DNA of 64,000 bases from Piper betle (GCA_033002965.1 JAURVB010008563.1:90727-154726); one strand, 5' to 3'. Shown: positions 12,801 to 25,104, numbered from the stretch's first letter. Notes: generated by a model from the letters alone, not told the origin. Translations and numbers: made by a program.

Positions 12801-15800
12801 AGTGGATTCTGAGCAGACATACGTCAACCCCAAAAAATAACATCCTCCACAAAACGAGAGTTGAAAAAAGGACATTTACCTGATAGCGGTCCCATGTCTG
12901 CTTGTATCCCAACACAACTCGACTTACATATAATATAAGTGCACTGATAGCAATAACATCAAGCAGAATTGCTGACCTATGTAGAAAACATTGTTTTAAG
13001 ATAGCTACAGCAAACAGGTACAATACAAATACATAAGGTAGTTCAAAAAGAGGTGCATACGGAGAAGAAAGTATGTCTTCAAATTTGTAATTCACAATGA
13101 ATGCCAACAGTCCCAATACGCTTGAAATATCCAAGCGAACCTTCAGTACAACAATTGGTTAATCAAGCAGTAAGATCTGTCAATAATATAGTGCTAAAAA
13201 GCTATATGAATAAATCGCATCAATACATATATACTTGTGCCCAAACCAGCAAAAATTGAAGATTAAAGTTTTGTGTGTAATGTATAAACATACACAAATC
13301 TCATATACAAACACACACACATGGTTTGAAAAAATAATCAACCGTGATATTATGGTGCTCTATTGTAATAGGTGTTACAACATTTGAAATGTAACCTCTA
13401 GTAGAATCAGATAGAAAAACGTACAATATCCAGAATCCGAAATGATAGCTTTTTGTGAGGAAAAATTACCTGGACGAAGAAGTAAAATATGAGATTAACT
13501 GTCAAATTCAATAAAATAACTATTTGAGTTATAAACTAATGTCCATGCACCTACATCATAGTACTTACTGGAAGATCTGGGATAGGGATTTTCTCATAAA
13601 TTTTGAGTTGTGGAGATGAACATCCATCATAATGCCCCGTTGCTTGCTGAGTCATTTTCTCCGAGTAAAGCAAAATTAGTTCCTGAAAAGCCGGTTCCTA
13701 ATTCACCCAAAACATGAAAGTTGAATGTTCTATAAAAGAGAGCTATTATTCAAAACAATCTTCAACTTCTTGGATTCTAGGACACTTTACAAAACACAAA
13801 GGACTGTTTGGTATCTGGAAAAATATTAAACTGTCTTCAAATTTGCTTATCATTCAGCCATCCAACATAAAAATTGAATCAAACTTTGTATAGAAGTTGA
13901 GCCAACGGTAGATATTGAATGAAAATCAAATTAATATAGGGTAAGACAAAAGCCAGCAAACATGCAAAGTGATATGGTAGTTCATACAAGAATTCCAAGC
14001 AGCATTCAATGTTCAAAATAACAACCCACTTTGAAATGAAAATCATGAAACTACAAGTAACATTAACAACTTCCCATTAGAAAATTTCTATTTTCAAAAT
14101 ATACATCGTTCATAAATAATTGTATGATTTAAATACCTCGAGAGTTGATTGAGAGAAAAGAATAGACAAAGCATTTCTGAACTTCTTCCACGGGCTATTT
14201 CCACAAAACTCACTCCAAACAGGTGCCCAAAGATCGCTAATTGATATTCTTGGCAGTCGATTAGTTCTGATATAGCATATGGTTTCATCCATTATTTAGT
14301 TTCCATTGGACCATGAAAGGATCAAATATAGAAAAAATAAGACAAGAAAATGACTTTCAAACTAGTCGTTCTTTAAATTTGTCAAAATAATACTAACCTC
14401 AGTTGAGGATCGAGAAGTTTATTTTCATTTCCAATTTCCAAAGATGCATCTGGCATGGAAGGCATAAATCCAATTGAAGTAAGGAATCTTCTCCATAACC
14501 TCTCACGTGGACCTTGGGATGACAAAAATCCCTCATATACAGGTATTGCCCTCTGTGCCGCAAGCCAGATAGGAAGTTCACTATCAGATTGTGACAGATT
14601 ACGAAGTCTGGAATTTTCAAAAGAACCTAATGATGGAGGAAAAGAGCGCTGGTCTAGCCAATGCTTGATTTTCTCAAATGACTTCTGCACTTCATCCACT
14701 TGTCTTGAACCTTTTACTGCCTGTTAAAGGCCAACAACATGCTGTAGCTGAAATTGAAAGATATCTTACTTACTCATAAAGCTTTGACGTTTTTTGCTGA
14801 CTAGTGGATGAAAACATAACAAATTGAAAATTTAGAAATACAATGGTCATTCAAACTTCAAAGGGGTAGTTCATAAATATGGTTTGAACTGCAGGTGAAT
14901 AAATTCCTTTCGCTAGCTGGATTTTATTTAGTTGGAAAGAGAAAATAGTAATGCTTTAATAAAACAGGTTGTTCATGTTGGCTAAGGAAAGAAAATAAAA
15001 CAAGGAGCACTTTATTTCTTATGGATAAACTAAGCATGCAAGGTATCCCAAAAAGGGAAGTTGAAAGATCTATTAAATGAAGCATTGCATACAAAATGAG
15101 AAAAAAGGAAGAAAATCACACATGCATACAGGACGAGAGACTATCTGAGACCAATGAGTCTATCAACCACAATAGGCGGAGCATAATCATTTTAGCGAAT
15201 TAAAAACAGAAGAAATAGATCATTGTGCATTAACAGCTATCCATCAAAAAAGAAGGAAAATTCCCACTGGACTCAATTATTTATGTTCTACATACCTGAA
15301 ATCACCATGTGAAAACTAATTAAAAAGCAGATGCATATCAAAGTACATTCTGTTTCTACAACTAGATCAGTTATAGTTCAATGAGCATTAAACCTATTAT
15401 AAACTAAAGCGTTCTCCTCTAAGTGAGCAAAAATAATGAAGTCACAATCTAACGGGTGGAGTGTCAAGCTCATATTCTTCAAAAATAATGCTACCTGATT
15501 TATCCAAGAAGCAGCTTTTTTAAATGGCATTGATAGTCCAAAAAAAGCCTTTGTAGAAGTTTTGACTGCAAGTAATCCAGCTTCTCACCTATAAGAAGTC
15601 CTCTCTGTCTCTCAGTAGAATATCCACGTCTGTATGTAATTTAAGTAAGTTCCAAGTCCAAATAAATCAAATATCAGACCAGATATGCCACCAAAAGAGA
15701 ATCATATCATTTGCACTAGTCTACAGGATTCAAACTTTCATGCCATAGTTTTACTTTGTAGAACTCAAAATTTTTTATTTTTAAATTTAAAGAGGACCTT

Positions 15801-18359
15801 GATCCCTAACAAGAATAAAATCTTGGCGAGCAAAAAAAAATCACAATTAAGACCTCATTTTGTTGTTTCTCATGGTATGGGCAACCTGTAATAAGAAGTG
15901 TCTAGCCAATATCGAAAACCTTGAAAAGTATCTGAGAAAATTTGTCATAGACTTGAATATAGTTGCGGTGCAACACTTCTTGGTCAATATCAACATATGA
16001 ATTTCTACATTACCAATACTGGCCTTTAGCGAGGAGAATCCTTCCACTTTGAGACAAAAGAGAAACTTCTATCGCTCTTCCTGATCAATATATGTTTTCT
16101 ACTGCATTTCTGCGTTCAAATCTCATTGTCTATAGATGAGATACTTCATTAATTCATTTGGAAGTGATTCTATTGCTAAATAGAAAGGGGGAAAACATAT
16201 CTTCAGCCGAATGAACAATATAATTCAAGATGGCAAACAAAGTAACAAACTAAGTAGTTTCCCCAGTGACCCCCATTAATGAAAACTTCAACTTTCTTCA
16301 AATCCACACACCTCTCTATTTCTGTCATTTATTAATATAAACAGAAAACCAAATACGACCATAAGAACTCAAGACAATTTTAAAGAACAATAAAATCATC
16401 TTAAAAATGCCACAGTTTCTGCATTATGAAATTCACCTGAATATTATAGCGTTGGACTCATATGCCTTTTCCCAGTCCACAAATATTGGCAACGTCAAAA
16501 GGTAGTTGGTGTTCAAAGAAGATGTCAACATCAAATCCTCAACTGACAATTCTTCAAATTGAGCATCATGGAGAAGTTTCATAAATGCTCGCTGAAAACG
16601 AGTAGCCACAACAACCCTGGGTAAAACAGGTAGCTTTAAAAAGGATGCTTCAGATCCTAAGATGTAATATACAAGCAGCTGAGGAAAGCTTACTGTTTTC
16701 AACATTAAGACTCCAAACAAGAAAAACTAGGGAAGGTCTTTTCATCCTCTTCCCAAAAAAAAAAGAACAAAAGAAAGCAAAATCATGCCAAATAGATGCA
16801 AGGTAAACTCCCATGTAATAGACATCAAACATTGTAAAGGTCTTTCATAAACAAAACAAAATAATATTTAGTATCAGCTGCAGGGGATGTATCAGCTTTA
16901 AAATCTGGCCATTCATTTAAATCATATGGCTATTGTTTGTTTGATATAGACACAATTGCCCTCATCATCTAACCATCCTTGTAATCCAACGGTTGACATT
17001 AAATCTAGCTTACATAGGAGTATCAACTGCTGCCGATACTAATTACTCTCTCATTAAACATTAAATCTTCACTCTTAGCACAATACCAAACTGTAAAGCT
17101 CCAATCAAAAGAATGCAGATAACCTGGAATCTTGTGTGGTACACGTCTCATTGCTAAGGAATTGTGAAATGAACAGAGACTGCAAATTGAACCCATTTTG
17201 AAAGGGCATCTGAAAATTATGTCCATTCACATCAAATCCAATTTGCTCCTTGTTCTCTGAAAAACACACCTCATCTTGCGAAAAAGACCTTTGTATACTT
17301 GCCATTTCTTCTTCATAATTGCCAGAACTATCACTCATTGGTTCAGGAGAATTTAGTAGAAAATAATCCAATCTCAACTCTTCCAAAATTCGTTTGTGCT
17401 CAGCATGGATAATGGAGTCCAGACACCTGTATCCGACCAATGGGCAATGAACGGATATAATTCTTTCTATATATATTTTTCAAATTACATATACACATAA
17501 TCAAAAGCATAAACATGCAAGAATTTATTATCAAGAAAAAAATGTAAATTCAATAGTATTTTCTCTATTCCTATCATTTTTTCCAAGCACAAAAATTAAG
17601 AAAAATCTTAAAAGATTTTATTCTTTTTGCTTAAGCCATATGGAGAAGCAACAATTCAATACACACTTTCCAAATCCGATGAAAAGCAAAGCAGGGGATT
17701 CACTATGAGAAGAAAATGTTCCATACTGTCCATATTCATGGGTTCCAAACACAAGATCATGTAGCATTTACCATTAAGGCTATGTCATCTAGTATTAAAC
17801 CAACGCAATTATAGGCACTAATGCAATTTGATAAGACAAACTTAAGATTTGTGCTCAGGATCATTGAATTATTTTTCTATCAAACAAGAAGGGCGGTTGT
17901 TGGAAATGTACTGGTAAGCAAAAATAACAGAGCATTTCTTCCTCCTTATTCATCTTACTCGTATGCCTGCTTGTGCAGTGCAGCATTAGTTCTCTTCCTG
18001 TAACATATCACCATATTAAAAACAGTAATTCAATGCTTCTTCTTCCTCTTCTCGTTACATTCAATTCAACCCTAAAGCATGTAAATGGTAATCCAGCAAG
18101 TTTAATGAAGAGAAAACCAATATTTGTTCTTAGTAATGAGGCAATTCTTCAATGCCCCCAGCAACAACAACAGATCCAAGATCAAATCACCGAAACAATA
18201 AAGGAGGACAACAAGAAAACTCACGTCGACAACTTCATGAACTCTTCGACCTGCTCCGGCGAATCGAACAACGAAACCAGTCCCTCCAACACCTGCGCCT
18301 TCGAAGACGAGATGTACTTCTGCTGCGGCACCGTGATGCCCGAGATTCTCCTCTCATCC

Positions 18360-18396
<37 letters not shown>

Positions 18397-18676
18397 CGCC
18401 GCCGCTTCCGCCGTCGAAGCCCCACAACCGTCGGACCCAGTCGGCGGCCTGGGGAGGCCGCTCGGACTTGAGCGGGGCAACGGTGGGGAGCTTGAGGGCT
18501 GCGGGCGGCGGCAGAGAATGGGCCGCGACGGCGGAAGAAGAGAGGAGGCCTACGCCGGCGAGGCTCTCGCCCGCGATCATGGGGTCCGAGATTGTCGGGG
18601 GACGTCGGAAGGAGGAGAGAAAATGGTTACTGTTGGAACATGACGTGTCAGAAGAAACGTGGTCGGAGAAAGTCAT
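6819..18676 (-). CDS. DUF3754 (TMEM143-like) membrane protein, 14 exons, one-base frameshift
   Basis: Plant DUF3754 family member of unknown biochemical role. Exons (minus): 18676-18225, 17426-17124, 16616-16437, 15629-15495, 14720-14398, 14266-14137, 13682-13569, 13469-13425, 13140-13061, 12976-12880, 12756-12667, 12583-12530, 7154-7089, 6983-6819; all junctions are GT..AG and phases agree. Family blocks include VVVATRFQRAF, LTLPIFVDWEKA, RLPRISISDLWAPVW, IPIPDLP, VIFPHKKLSFRILD and, after two membrane segments (about residues 565-580 and 590-610), LGYKQTWDRYQ and TLASGFGSVHFLLDAS. Exon 1 encodes a glycine run of about 14. The exons sum to 2234 nt, one short of 745 codons: exon 4 needs an extra T in the T7 run (15540-15546) to join ...YLQSKLLQ to FFGLSMPFKKAASW. 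Intron 12 (5.4 kb) contains a Copia insertion. The family call is strong; the frameshift may be an assembly error. Confidence 0.9.
7424..7881 (+). repeat. 5' LTR of the Copia element, with internal tandem duplications
   Basis: The LTR start is repeated: the block starting agattaagccaaa, followed by tgttgaggatattaatta, occurs at about 7408, 7555 and 7662. The LTR therefore carries two partial tandem duplications (periods about 147 and 107 bp). It ends ...CCACA directly before the primer-binding site. Confidence 0.75.
10380..11045 (-). repeat. Diverged copy of the GC-rich repeat module, inserted between RT and RNase H
   Basis: Read on the minus strand, this segment matches, with much divergence, the GC-rich core seen at 27790-28560 and 29730-30500: similar phrases (ggcaatcagggg..ctat, a TCCGGTGAATT/GGTTTTCC stretch, and a final ACTTGACT) occur in the same order. 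It separates the Copia reverse transcriptase from RNase H, so it inserted after the Copia arrived. The plus-strand ORF at 10419-10718 is a low-complexity shadow. Confidence 0.55.
11670..12222 (+). repeat. 3' LTR of the Copia element, split by a TRIM-like insertion
   Basis: It begins TGTTGAGGATGTTGATTATATGTC right after the polypurine tract and follows the 5' LTR up to about 11744. A 390-bp insertion comes next, and the LTR resumes at about 12137 (tttgtattcatttagttctc). Similarity to the 5' LTR fades after about 12175, so the end is approximate. Confidence 0.75.
11745..12136 (-). mobile_element. TRIM-like terminal-repeat element, partly deleted
   Basis: A 153-bp terminal repeat (11745-11897, TGTAACGACC...TCTTACA) recurs at 12088-12136 as a truncated copy. 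Between them, next to the truncated copy, lies ttgctctgatacca (12072-12085), the complement of the initiator tRNA-Met primer site TGGTATCAGAGCAA, so the element runs on the minus strand. There is no coding capacity. The internal part has a roughly 70-bp tandem duplication (units starting at 11924 and 11994). No 5S rRNA-like boxes were seen, so it is not an evident Cassandra element. Confidence 0.7.
18357..18405. repeat. (CCG)n trinucleotide run in exon 1 of the DUF3754 gene
   Basis: A run of about 13 CCG units on the plus strand encodes a glycine tract on the minus-strand gene (about residues 90-107). Such runs vary in length by replication slippage and are also prone to sequencing error. Confidence 0.85.
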
Positions 18677-20094
18677 TTATCCCAAAATCAATAAATAAAT
18701 ATTAATTTGCTATAAATGAATTTTGATTATATTAAAAAGGAGCACAAGAACCGGGATTAATTACTAGCAAATATAATATAATGGCAAAAATGTTTGGTAA
18801 CAAAATAAAAATTAAAACATAATAATAATAAAATATTAAAAAATTTCACCAATTACGCATCAATTAGTGAAAAAAAGTAGTTAAATTTAATTATACTTAA
18901 CATAGGATAATCAGATCTACTTCAATAAAGCCCAGAATCATCAAACTTGGCGACCACTAAATTAGATAATTTTTTAAAATTTAAAATAAAATAAAGGGTA
19001 ATTTTATTATTATCAAAGATATTTATTTGATAATTAGTCTTGATTTTTATAAGTACTATCAAAACAATTATTTTTTCATTTTGATAAAAAACTAATCGGT
19101 CAAGTACCTCTTTTTAACTATTTGAGCAACTATAAAAAGATATTTTAAAGATTTTAGCCCCCGCCCCCCCCAAAGAATCTTGCTCCTCTTCTCATCCAAA
19201 TTCAAAAGCATATATACAGGGTTCAATCCGGGGACCAAATCTTCAACAATTATCGTCTGCCATTCGAGCTACCTGTTGCGCCTTGTTGCCATCACTTGTC
19301 CCTTTCCAAAAATAAAATGGTTGCCATCAAATAATTGCACTCGATTGCATGCGACGGTAGGAGTTGGCGGGTTGTTCCACACGCAACTTGTATCACTGTT
19401 AATAGCAACTTTGGTGGGGGAAAATCATTCGTAGCAAAAAATTCTAAAGAATGTGTATCAATTGAATGACTAACAATTCAAAATCCCGTTGCAACGCCTT
19501 GATTATAATGAATGTTTTTAAACTTCTAAAATGCATTCATTTTGATCATCAAGATATGTAAATTATAAGTACCAAAGAAATGTTTCTCCGTAGAAAGGTG
19601 GATTACATCGCATTGACCATTTTGGATTATAGCCATATATAGTTGGTTGTGTCCCCATCTTTCCATGCAATTAATGGATCCTCTAATTGTGGCCAGCTCG
19701 CGAGTTTAGTTCAACTCTATATATGTTTTATAGCCAATCCAAGCCGAGTTGGACTTTGCCCGACACGAGAACTTTTAATTATTATTTGATTAAGCTTGAT
19801 TTTTTAGAATATATGCCATTTTAAAATATGGAATGTTAAAAAATTACAATTGTGAAAGCAAATTAACACCAGCCACTAATTAGTTTATTGGAGCTAGTGG
19901 GATCGAGTGCGAAGATTCACCACAAAAATAATTACTTAAATAAGACGCGTGGAAAGAACATATTGGTTGAACGGAAAATTAATGGATACTGATATAAGCA
20001 ATGACAAGCGGCCGTGTCTGAACAGTACTAACCGAAATATCCAGAAAGACCACAACCAAAGTCCAACCATGAACCAATCAAAATTCTCAACCCT
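18677..20094. other. Intergenic region between the divergent DUF3754 and LSU genes
   Basis: AT-rich spacer holding the promoters of both divergently transcribed neighbours. The short ORF at 19180-19434 shows no recognisable features. No transposon ends were identified. Confidence 0.5.
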
Positions 20095-20114
20095 AGGTTC
20101 ATTGAACCTGGACA
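20095..20114 (+). promoter_or_regulatory. UPE-box (sulfur-limitation response element) upstream of LSU
   Basis: The 20-bp sequence AGGTTCATTGAACCTGGACA matches, as I recall it, the UPE-box described in promoters of LSU/UP9 genes and bound by EIL/SLIM1 factors. Its core is an inverted repeat, GGTTC-ATT-GAACC. It lies about 15 bp upstream of the TATA-like box and 124 bp upstream of the start codon of a gene independently recognised as LSU, which makes the match convincing. Confidence 0.8.
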
Positions 20115-20128
20115 CCCCTTTCCCCCTC

Positions 20129-20136
20129 CATAAATA
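20129..20136 (+). promoter_or_regulatory. TATA-like box of the LSU gene
   Basis: CATAAATA in a pyrimidine-rich context, 102 bp upstream of the ATG and just downstream of the UPE-box. Confidence 0.65.
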
Positions 20137-20237
20137 CCACCCTCCCGTCCCCCACGTCAGACTTCCCAAGCCAAACAGTCACAAACTCCTCTACCTGCCA
20201 ATTTACCAGGCAAAATTTTCCGGCGAATTTCCCGGCA

Positions 20238-20579
20238 ATGGCTCCAGGACTGGCCATCTACACGTCTGCCAAGGCCGGCGGCGGGTTCAGGGCTGCGGGG
20301 TCTGATGTGGATTGGCTCATTCGGCGGAACGAGGAGTTGGAAAATGTGTTGAGGGAGACGAAGAAGAGGGAGGAGCGGGCGAGGGAGGAGCTGGGGTTGG
20401 CGAGGGAGCGGGTGCGGGTGGCCGAGGAGGGAGAGGAGCGGCTCTGCTCGCAGCTCGGCGAGCTTGAGGCTGAGTACCACGGCGAAATCACGGCACTGAA
20501 GCAGCAGCTCCTCATGGCCCAACGCATCCTCCAAAGCCAGGGCCTAGCCCTCTCCTTGGAGCTCCAAAATTATGCGTAG
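20238..20579 (+). CDS. LSU (RESPONSE TO LOW SULFUR)-like small coiled-coil protein
   Basis: An intronless 113-residue protein. Residues 23-95 are a charged coiled coil with the LSU family block VAEEGEERLCSQLGELEAEY (about 61-80); Arabidopsis LSU proteins carry nearly the same VAEEAEERLCSQL segment. LSU proteins are small cytosolic or nuclear interaction hubs induced by sulfur shortage, with no catalytic motif. The chosen ATG is the first in frame and follows a TATA-like box and a UPE-box, which supports regulation by sulfur status. The N-terminal 22 residues (Gly/Ala rich) are longer than in Arabidopsis, making the protein slightly longer than the usual 90-100. The reading frame is intact. 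A possible poly(A) signal (AATGAATA) lies near 20753. Confidence 0.87.
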   Translation: MAPGLAIYTSAKAGGGFRAAGSDVDWLIRRNEELENVLRETKKREERAREELGLARERVRVAEEGEERLCSQLGELEAEYHGEITALKQQLLMAQRILQSQGLALSLELQNYA

Positions 20580-22266
20580 ATTGGACAAAACTTTTTTTTT
20601 TTGTGGTTTTGATTTTGTTGGGTCAGTTGGAGTGGAAATGGTTGTTCTTGTTGAAGTGAATAGGCTAATGGTTGATGCTTTGCGTTGGGTCAGAGTTAAC
20701 TTTGTTACATGGAGGGTGTAATTGATTAAGAGCAATGAGTTGGAGCAAAATCAATGAATATACAAAAGATGTAGATATAATATTATTATGTATTTGAGCT
20801 TAATGAGATTTGTTTGATTGAAATGAAAATGGTGGGTGCTGGTTGCCTGTTCATATTATTTAGTAAATAATTTTTTTATTGATTTTCGGCTCCATTATTG
20901 AAGAAAAGATTGGTCTTCAACTACTCGAGGAAATAAGAGTTTGACATCAAGCAAAACAAAGGTCAGATATTGCACCTGCATACCACAGATTAAAATTTTT
21001 TTATACCTCCTTCATCTTCACCTTTATGGTTAGATCACACCATCATATATTTCAACATTTCTTCTTATCAGTTGTCAGCAAAGAATCATATGAAGAGCTA
21101 GGCTTAACTAACTTGATTTGAAGTTAGCTTGTTAATTCTTCTGTTCGCTCAAAACTCCTTTATGCTAGTGCAGTTTCAATTTTATCCATCCATATCGTTT
21201 ACTTATGTCAACTTTGTTTCAATTTTGCCGAGGACATAATCCAAGGTAGGTGAGCTACTTGAATGCGAGAACTTGACAAATCCAATGGTAGCCTTTCATT
21301 ACCTTCTTCGAGATAGCATACAAGGCATATCTGACTACTAATAATGCATATAAATCAAATTTGTTTGGTCCACTGCTTTTTCATGAGGTAACCGGTCGGC
21401 AAGATATTATTGTTAATGCTTCATGGGTTTTGTCTTTGGGTGGTGTACAATGACAAGGGCAAAATAAAAAAAGTTGGGACCGATAGAAAAAATGGATTAA
21501 TGTATTTGAAGGCAAAGAATGGTACCGTTGTTTGTGCGATTGTCCTTTGGAATATTCTTAGGCCTAATTTCAATTATTTGTGAATGGACCTATGCTTTAG
21601 GGGGGAAAGAAGAGAAAACTATGTGGATGTCATGCTTTAGGGGAAAAAGAAGAGAAAACTATATGTGGAATATTCTTAGGACCTATGCCTAACAGCATGA
21701 TCTTCAACTTTTGCATTTGGTTAGCTTATGAGCGTCGTGTTATGAAGAAAAATAACCTGTTTTCTCCAAGGGGTGATAATATCGACAAAGTAAAAGCTTT
21801 TTTCCAGACAAAAAAGAGGCTATTGCATTACAAAGATAAAATAAGATGTAGCAACAATGAACGTTAGTAAACTACCAATTTGTTGAAAATGTTGAGAACA
21901 GCTTCACCATTTTTTGCAGCAATATTAAGCCATAGACATGATTTTAAGCTTTCTTAATCAGACATTAAATTTAAAAATGAACAATTCATTCATCCAAGGA
22001 AAAGAAGATACTGTACAAGAAAACAAGAAATGGTCAAATGAAAAGTATGTCACTCCGTTCAAGAACAAGGTTTACCTTGTCAGAACACCTACGGTGACAA
22101 CAATCTTCGTTAATGATGGGTTTAACTCATGTAGCAAACAACTCTTTCATTACATACCTGTTATGCTCCAAAAACAAACATATGGATTTAACTCAGTTGC
22201 ATCAAATAAGGCGTTCCTCAAGGATCAGTTCTTTTGTTTACAAACAAATCATCAGATGATCAGGAA
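20580..22266. other. Intergenic sequence with a small direct repeat
   Basis: Nothing coding is recognised. Near 21590-21670 the phrase atgctttaggggg(a)aa(a)agaagagaaaactat is duplicated in tandem. The ORFs at 21685 and 21938 have no recognisable family features. The right part should contain the 3' UTR of the minus-strand gene ending at 22267. Confidence 0.5.
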
Positions 22267-25104
22267 TCAAACTTTTATCCTTTTCTTATCCGAGTCTGTA
22301 GCAGTTTGATGTGCATTTCCTTGGACAACTGGCCGTTCTTCCGGCAAAACTGAATGGAAGATCTTCTTACTAGACCCCACATGAGTACAGAAGAGTTTAA
22401 GTAGCTTCCGACCGCTCATCCACTTAAGCATAATCTTCATATGGGTCTTGCTGTTCAATCCATTTATCCCAGCTTCCTAGCGCAGAAATGCAGTGTGTAA
22501 GATAAGAGACAAATCTAAAGTTTCAACAGTAAGCTACGCATGTGATGTTTATAAAAATAAACTTTGGATGTCAAAAATAATAAATAAATAAACAAAAGAT
22601 TGACATGAGAAACAGTTATATTTTAATTTTACATAGAGCATAAGCACAATAAACACATAATCACCGTACAGAAAGTTTATTATCCCCGAGAATACACTCT
22701 AGTCTGCACATATACGTGTCGAGTAGAAGAAACAAGTAGCATTCCGTTAACATGAAATATATCCATACGCTGAAAAAAGCTACGAATTGAGGAAGACTCA
22801 CGAACAAGTGCTGTTAAAATACCTTAATTTTGACGATTAGAAAATGATGTTTCAAGGAATTATAAAGAAGTAAGAAAAGTCAGATACTTAACAGGAAGCA
22901 CATGAAAAATAGAGTGAGCTTGGGACAAACACCTTAATGGAAAAGGAAGTATATGAATATATAGGGCAGTTTTCTGAATTAAGAGTTGAGACATGATGCA
23001 AAAACATGCTAAAACCTTGAGGCTGCCCAGTCCAATCTAGGCCGGGTGAAATAGAGTGCTGGCAGGAGAATTCCACCACGCCAAACCCATTGGAACGGCC
23101 AACTTATTATCAATTGTGGACAACACAATTAGGACTAACTTCTTAACGAAAACTAAATAAAAAGAGAAGGATAGAACTCCAAATAAGAGAAAAAAAACAT
23201 ATTTAGATGCAAAAACTGTTCAAGGCCCCACTTCCAGCAGCTGAAACGAGAATATGGCCTCAGCAAGATGGGCAGAGAGGACTCTGGAGTATGTTTGTTT
23301 TATGCCTGGCAACGGAACCGAGAAGCACAAAGTAGATATAGCTGCTCGGCTCTCTCAGAGGCACACTCAACCATAACATCACTTTCTTCCACTTCTATAA
23401 CAAGAACAGAAATCAATTAATGGTCATTAGATCTAGTAATCTTCAATCTATTTGTAATACACTGGGTGATATCCAGATTGACGACTAGAATATGATGTTT
23501 AAAGGAATTATAAAGAAGTAAGAAAAGTCAGATACTTAACAGGAAACACATGCAAAGTTGAGTGAGCTTGGGACGAACACCTTAATGGAAAAGGAAGTAA
23601 ATGAATATATAGGGCAGTTTTCTGAATTAAGAGTTGAGACATGATGCAAAAACATGCTAAAACCTTGAGGCTGCCCAGTCCAATCTAGGCCGGGTGAAAT
23701 AGAGTGCTGGCAGGAGGATTCCACCACGCCAAACCCATTGGAACGGCCAACTTGTTATCAATTGTGGACAACACAAGAAGGACTAACTTCTTAACGAAAA
23801 CTAAATAAAAGAGAAAGACAGAACTCAAAATAAGAGAAAAAACATATTTAGATGCAAAAAACTGTTCAACGCCCCACTTCCAGCAGCTGAAACGAGAATA
23901 TGGCCTCAGCAAGATGGGCAGAGAGGACTCTGGAGTATGTTTGTTTTATGCCTGGCAACGGAACCGAGAAGCACAAAGTAGATATAGCTGCTCGGCTCTC
24001 TCAGAGGCACACTCAACCATCACATCACTTTCTTCCACTTCTATAACAAGAACAGAAATCAATTAATGGTCATTAGATCTAGTAATCTTCAATCTATTTG
24101 TAATTCACTGGGCGATATCCAGATAGAAACATTCAGGTAGGAGAAAGTCACGTCAGCAATTGCCATTAACAATTTTAACAGTTGAAACACACACACAAAC
24201 TTCATTTCGTTCATTCAGCAATAATCGTCAATCAGTCTACTCATAATTAAAGAAAGCCCTCCAACTTCATTCCATCAATTAATAAAAAATACCTTAATCA
24301 ATCGGAACAAAGCTTTTGTCCTTCAAATATATTGAATGATACACAAATAGTACATTCACATAATAGAAAGCACCATAAGTAGTTCCGCCAACTCCAACAT
24401 TTGGAACACACACACAAACTTCATTCCATCAATTAATAGTTAAAACCCTAATCAACCAGACATAAATCCAAACAAATAAAAAAACGAACTACATTGAATT
24501 ATACAAAGGTAGCCACACTCAGAAAAGCCCATAAAATTCAAACGCAATTCCAATATATTTATCACAAAAAGCAGCATACAGCTGCTGCCATTGACAATTC
24601 CAATAAACGAAACACATACATACATAGTTCCATTATCTCCATCAACACATACAAGAAACCCTCATCAACCAGACACAATCTAAAAAAAGGAAAAAAAACT
24701 TGCAATCCTTGAACTTGATTGAATATCATACAGGCAGCCACATTCAGATCGCGTAAAGCAGAAATGCAAACTTCCTTCCCTAATCAACCACACAGAAATG
24801 CAAGCGTAATCCCATAGTAACATCCCATCACCACAAACACTCACAAAGCAACCAAATGACGAGCTAAAACCCTAGGCAAAGAAGAAGAAAAAACGAGCAC
24901 ATGGTAGTTGGTAAAGAGCATATACACCTTGGCGTGGTTCCAGGTGTGGGAGACGGTGAGGGGCCCGTGGTTCTTGAGGATGCGGAAGAGGCCGGTGGCG
25001 ATGGCGGTGGCCTCCTGCGGCGGCACCTTCGGGTTGATCTTCCTCAGGTTCGGACTGCATTTCCTCGAGAACTGCCGCACGAAGGCGGTGCTCGCCGGGA
25101 GCAT
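22267..25104 (-). CDS. Small basic two-exon plant protein, possibly organelle-targeted
   Basis: Exon 1 is 25104-24928 and exon 2 is 22476-22267, joined by GT..AG in phase 0 to give 128 residues. The N-terminus (MLPASTAFVRQFSRKCSPNL) is basic, hydroxylated and lacks acidic residues, as in mitochondrial presequences. The body reads ...EATAIATGLFRILKNHGPLT, ...SHTWNHAK, EAGINGLNSKTHMKIMLKWM and GRKLLKLFCTHVGSSKK, resembling an uncharacterised conserved plant protein with a winged-helix-like feel; I cannot give the family name. The reading frame is intact across both exons and the splice joins a sensible sequence, so the gene is probably real. The overlapping frame starting at 25162 is a GC-rich shadow. 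The 2.45-kb intron holds a tandem duplication. Confidence 0.65.
22831..24126. repeat. Tandem direct repeat, two units of about 648 bp, in an intron
   Basis: Units 22831-23478 and 23479-24126 are nearly identical by eye, differing by scattered substitutions and one-base indels. Each runs from gacga(t/c)tagaa(a/t)atgatgttt to ctggg(t/c)gatatccagat. The matching 63-residue ORFs at 22888 and 23536 are a by-product of the duplication. Confidence 0.93.
24127..24830. repeat. Intron segment with dispersed short repeats
   Basis: The phrase cacacacaaacttcatt and the following ccatcaattaata..accctaatcaaccagac recur, with variation, near 24185-24300, 24405-24460 and 24600-24680. They look like old partial tandem duplications of AC-rich intron sequence. 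Confidence 0.5.

Noticed and set aside
17973..18698. 241-residue plus-strand ORF with a proline run
   Set aside because: Antisense shadow of DUF3754 exon 1, which has the conserved splice site and family context.
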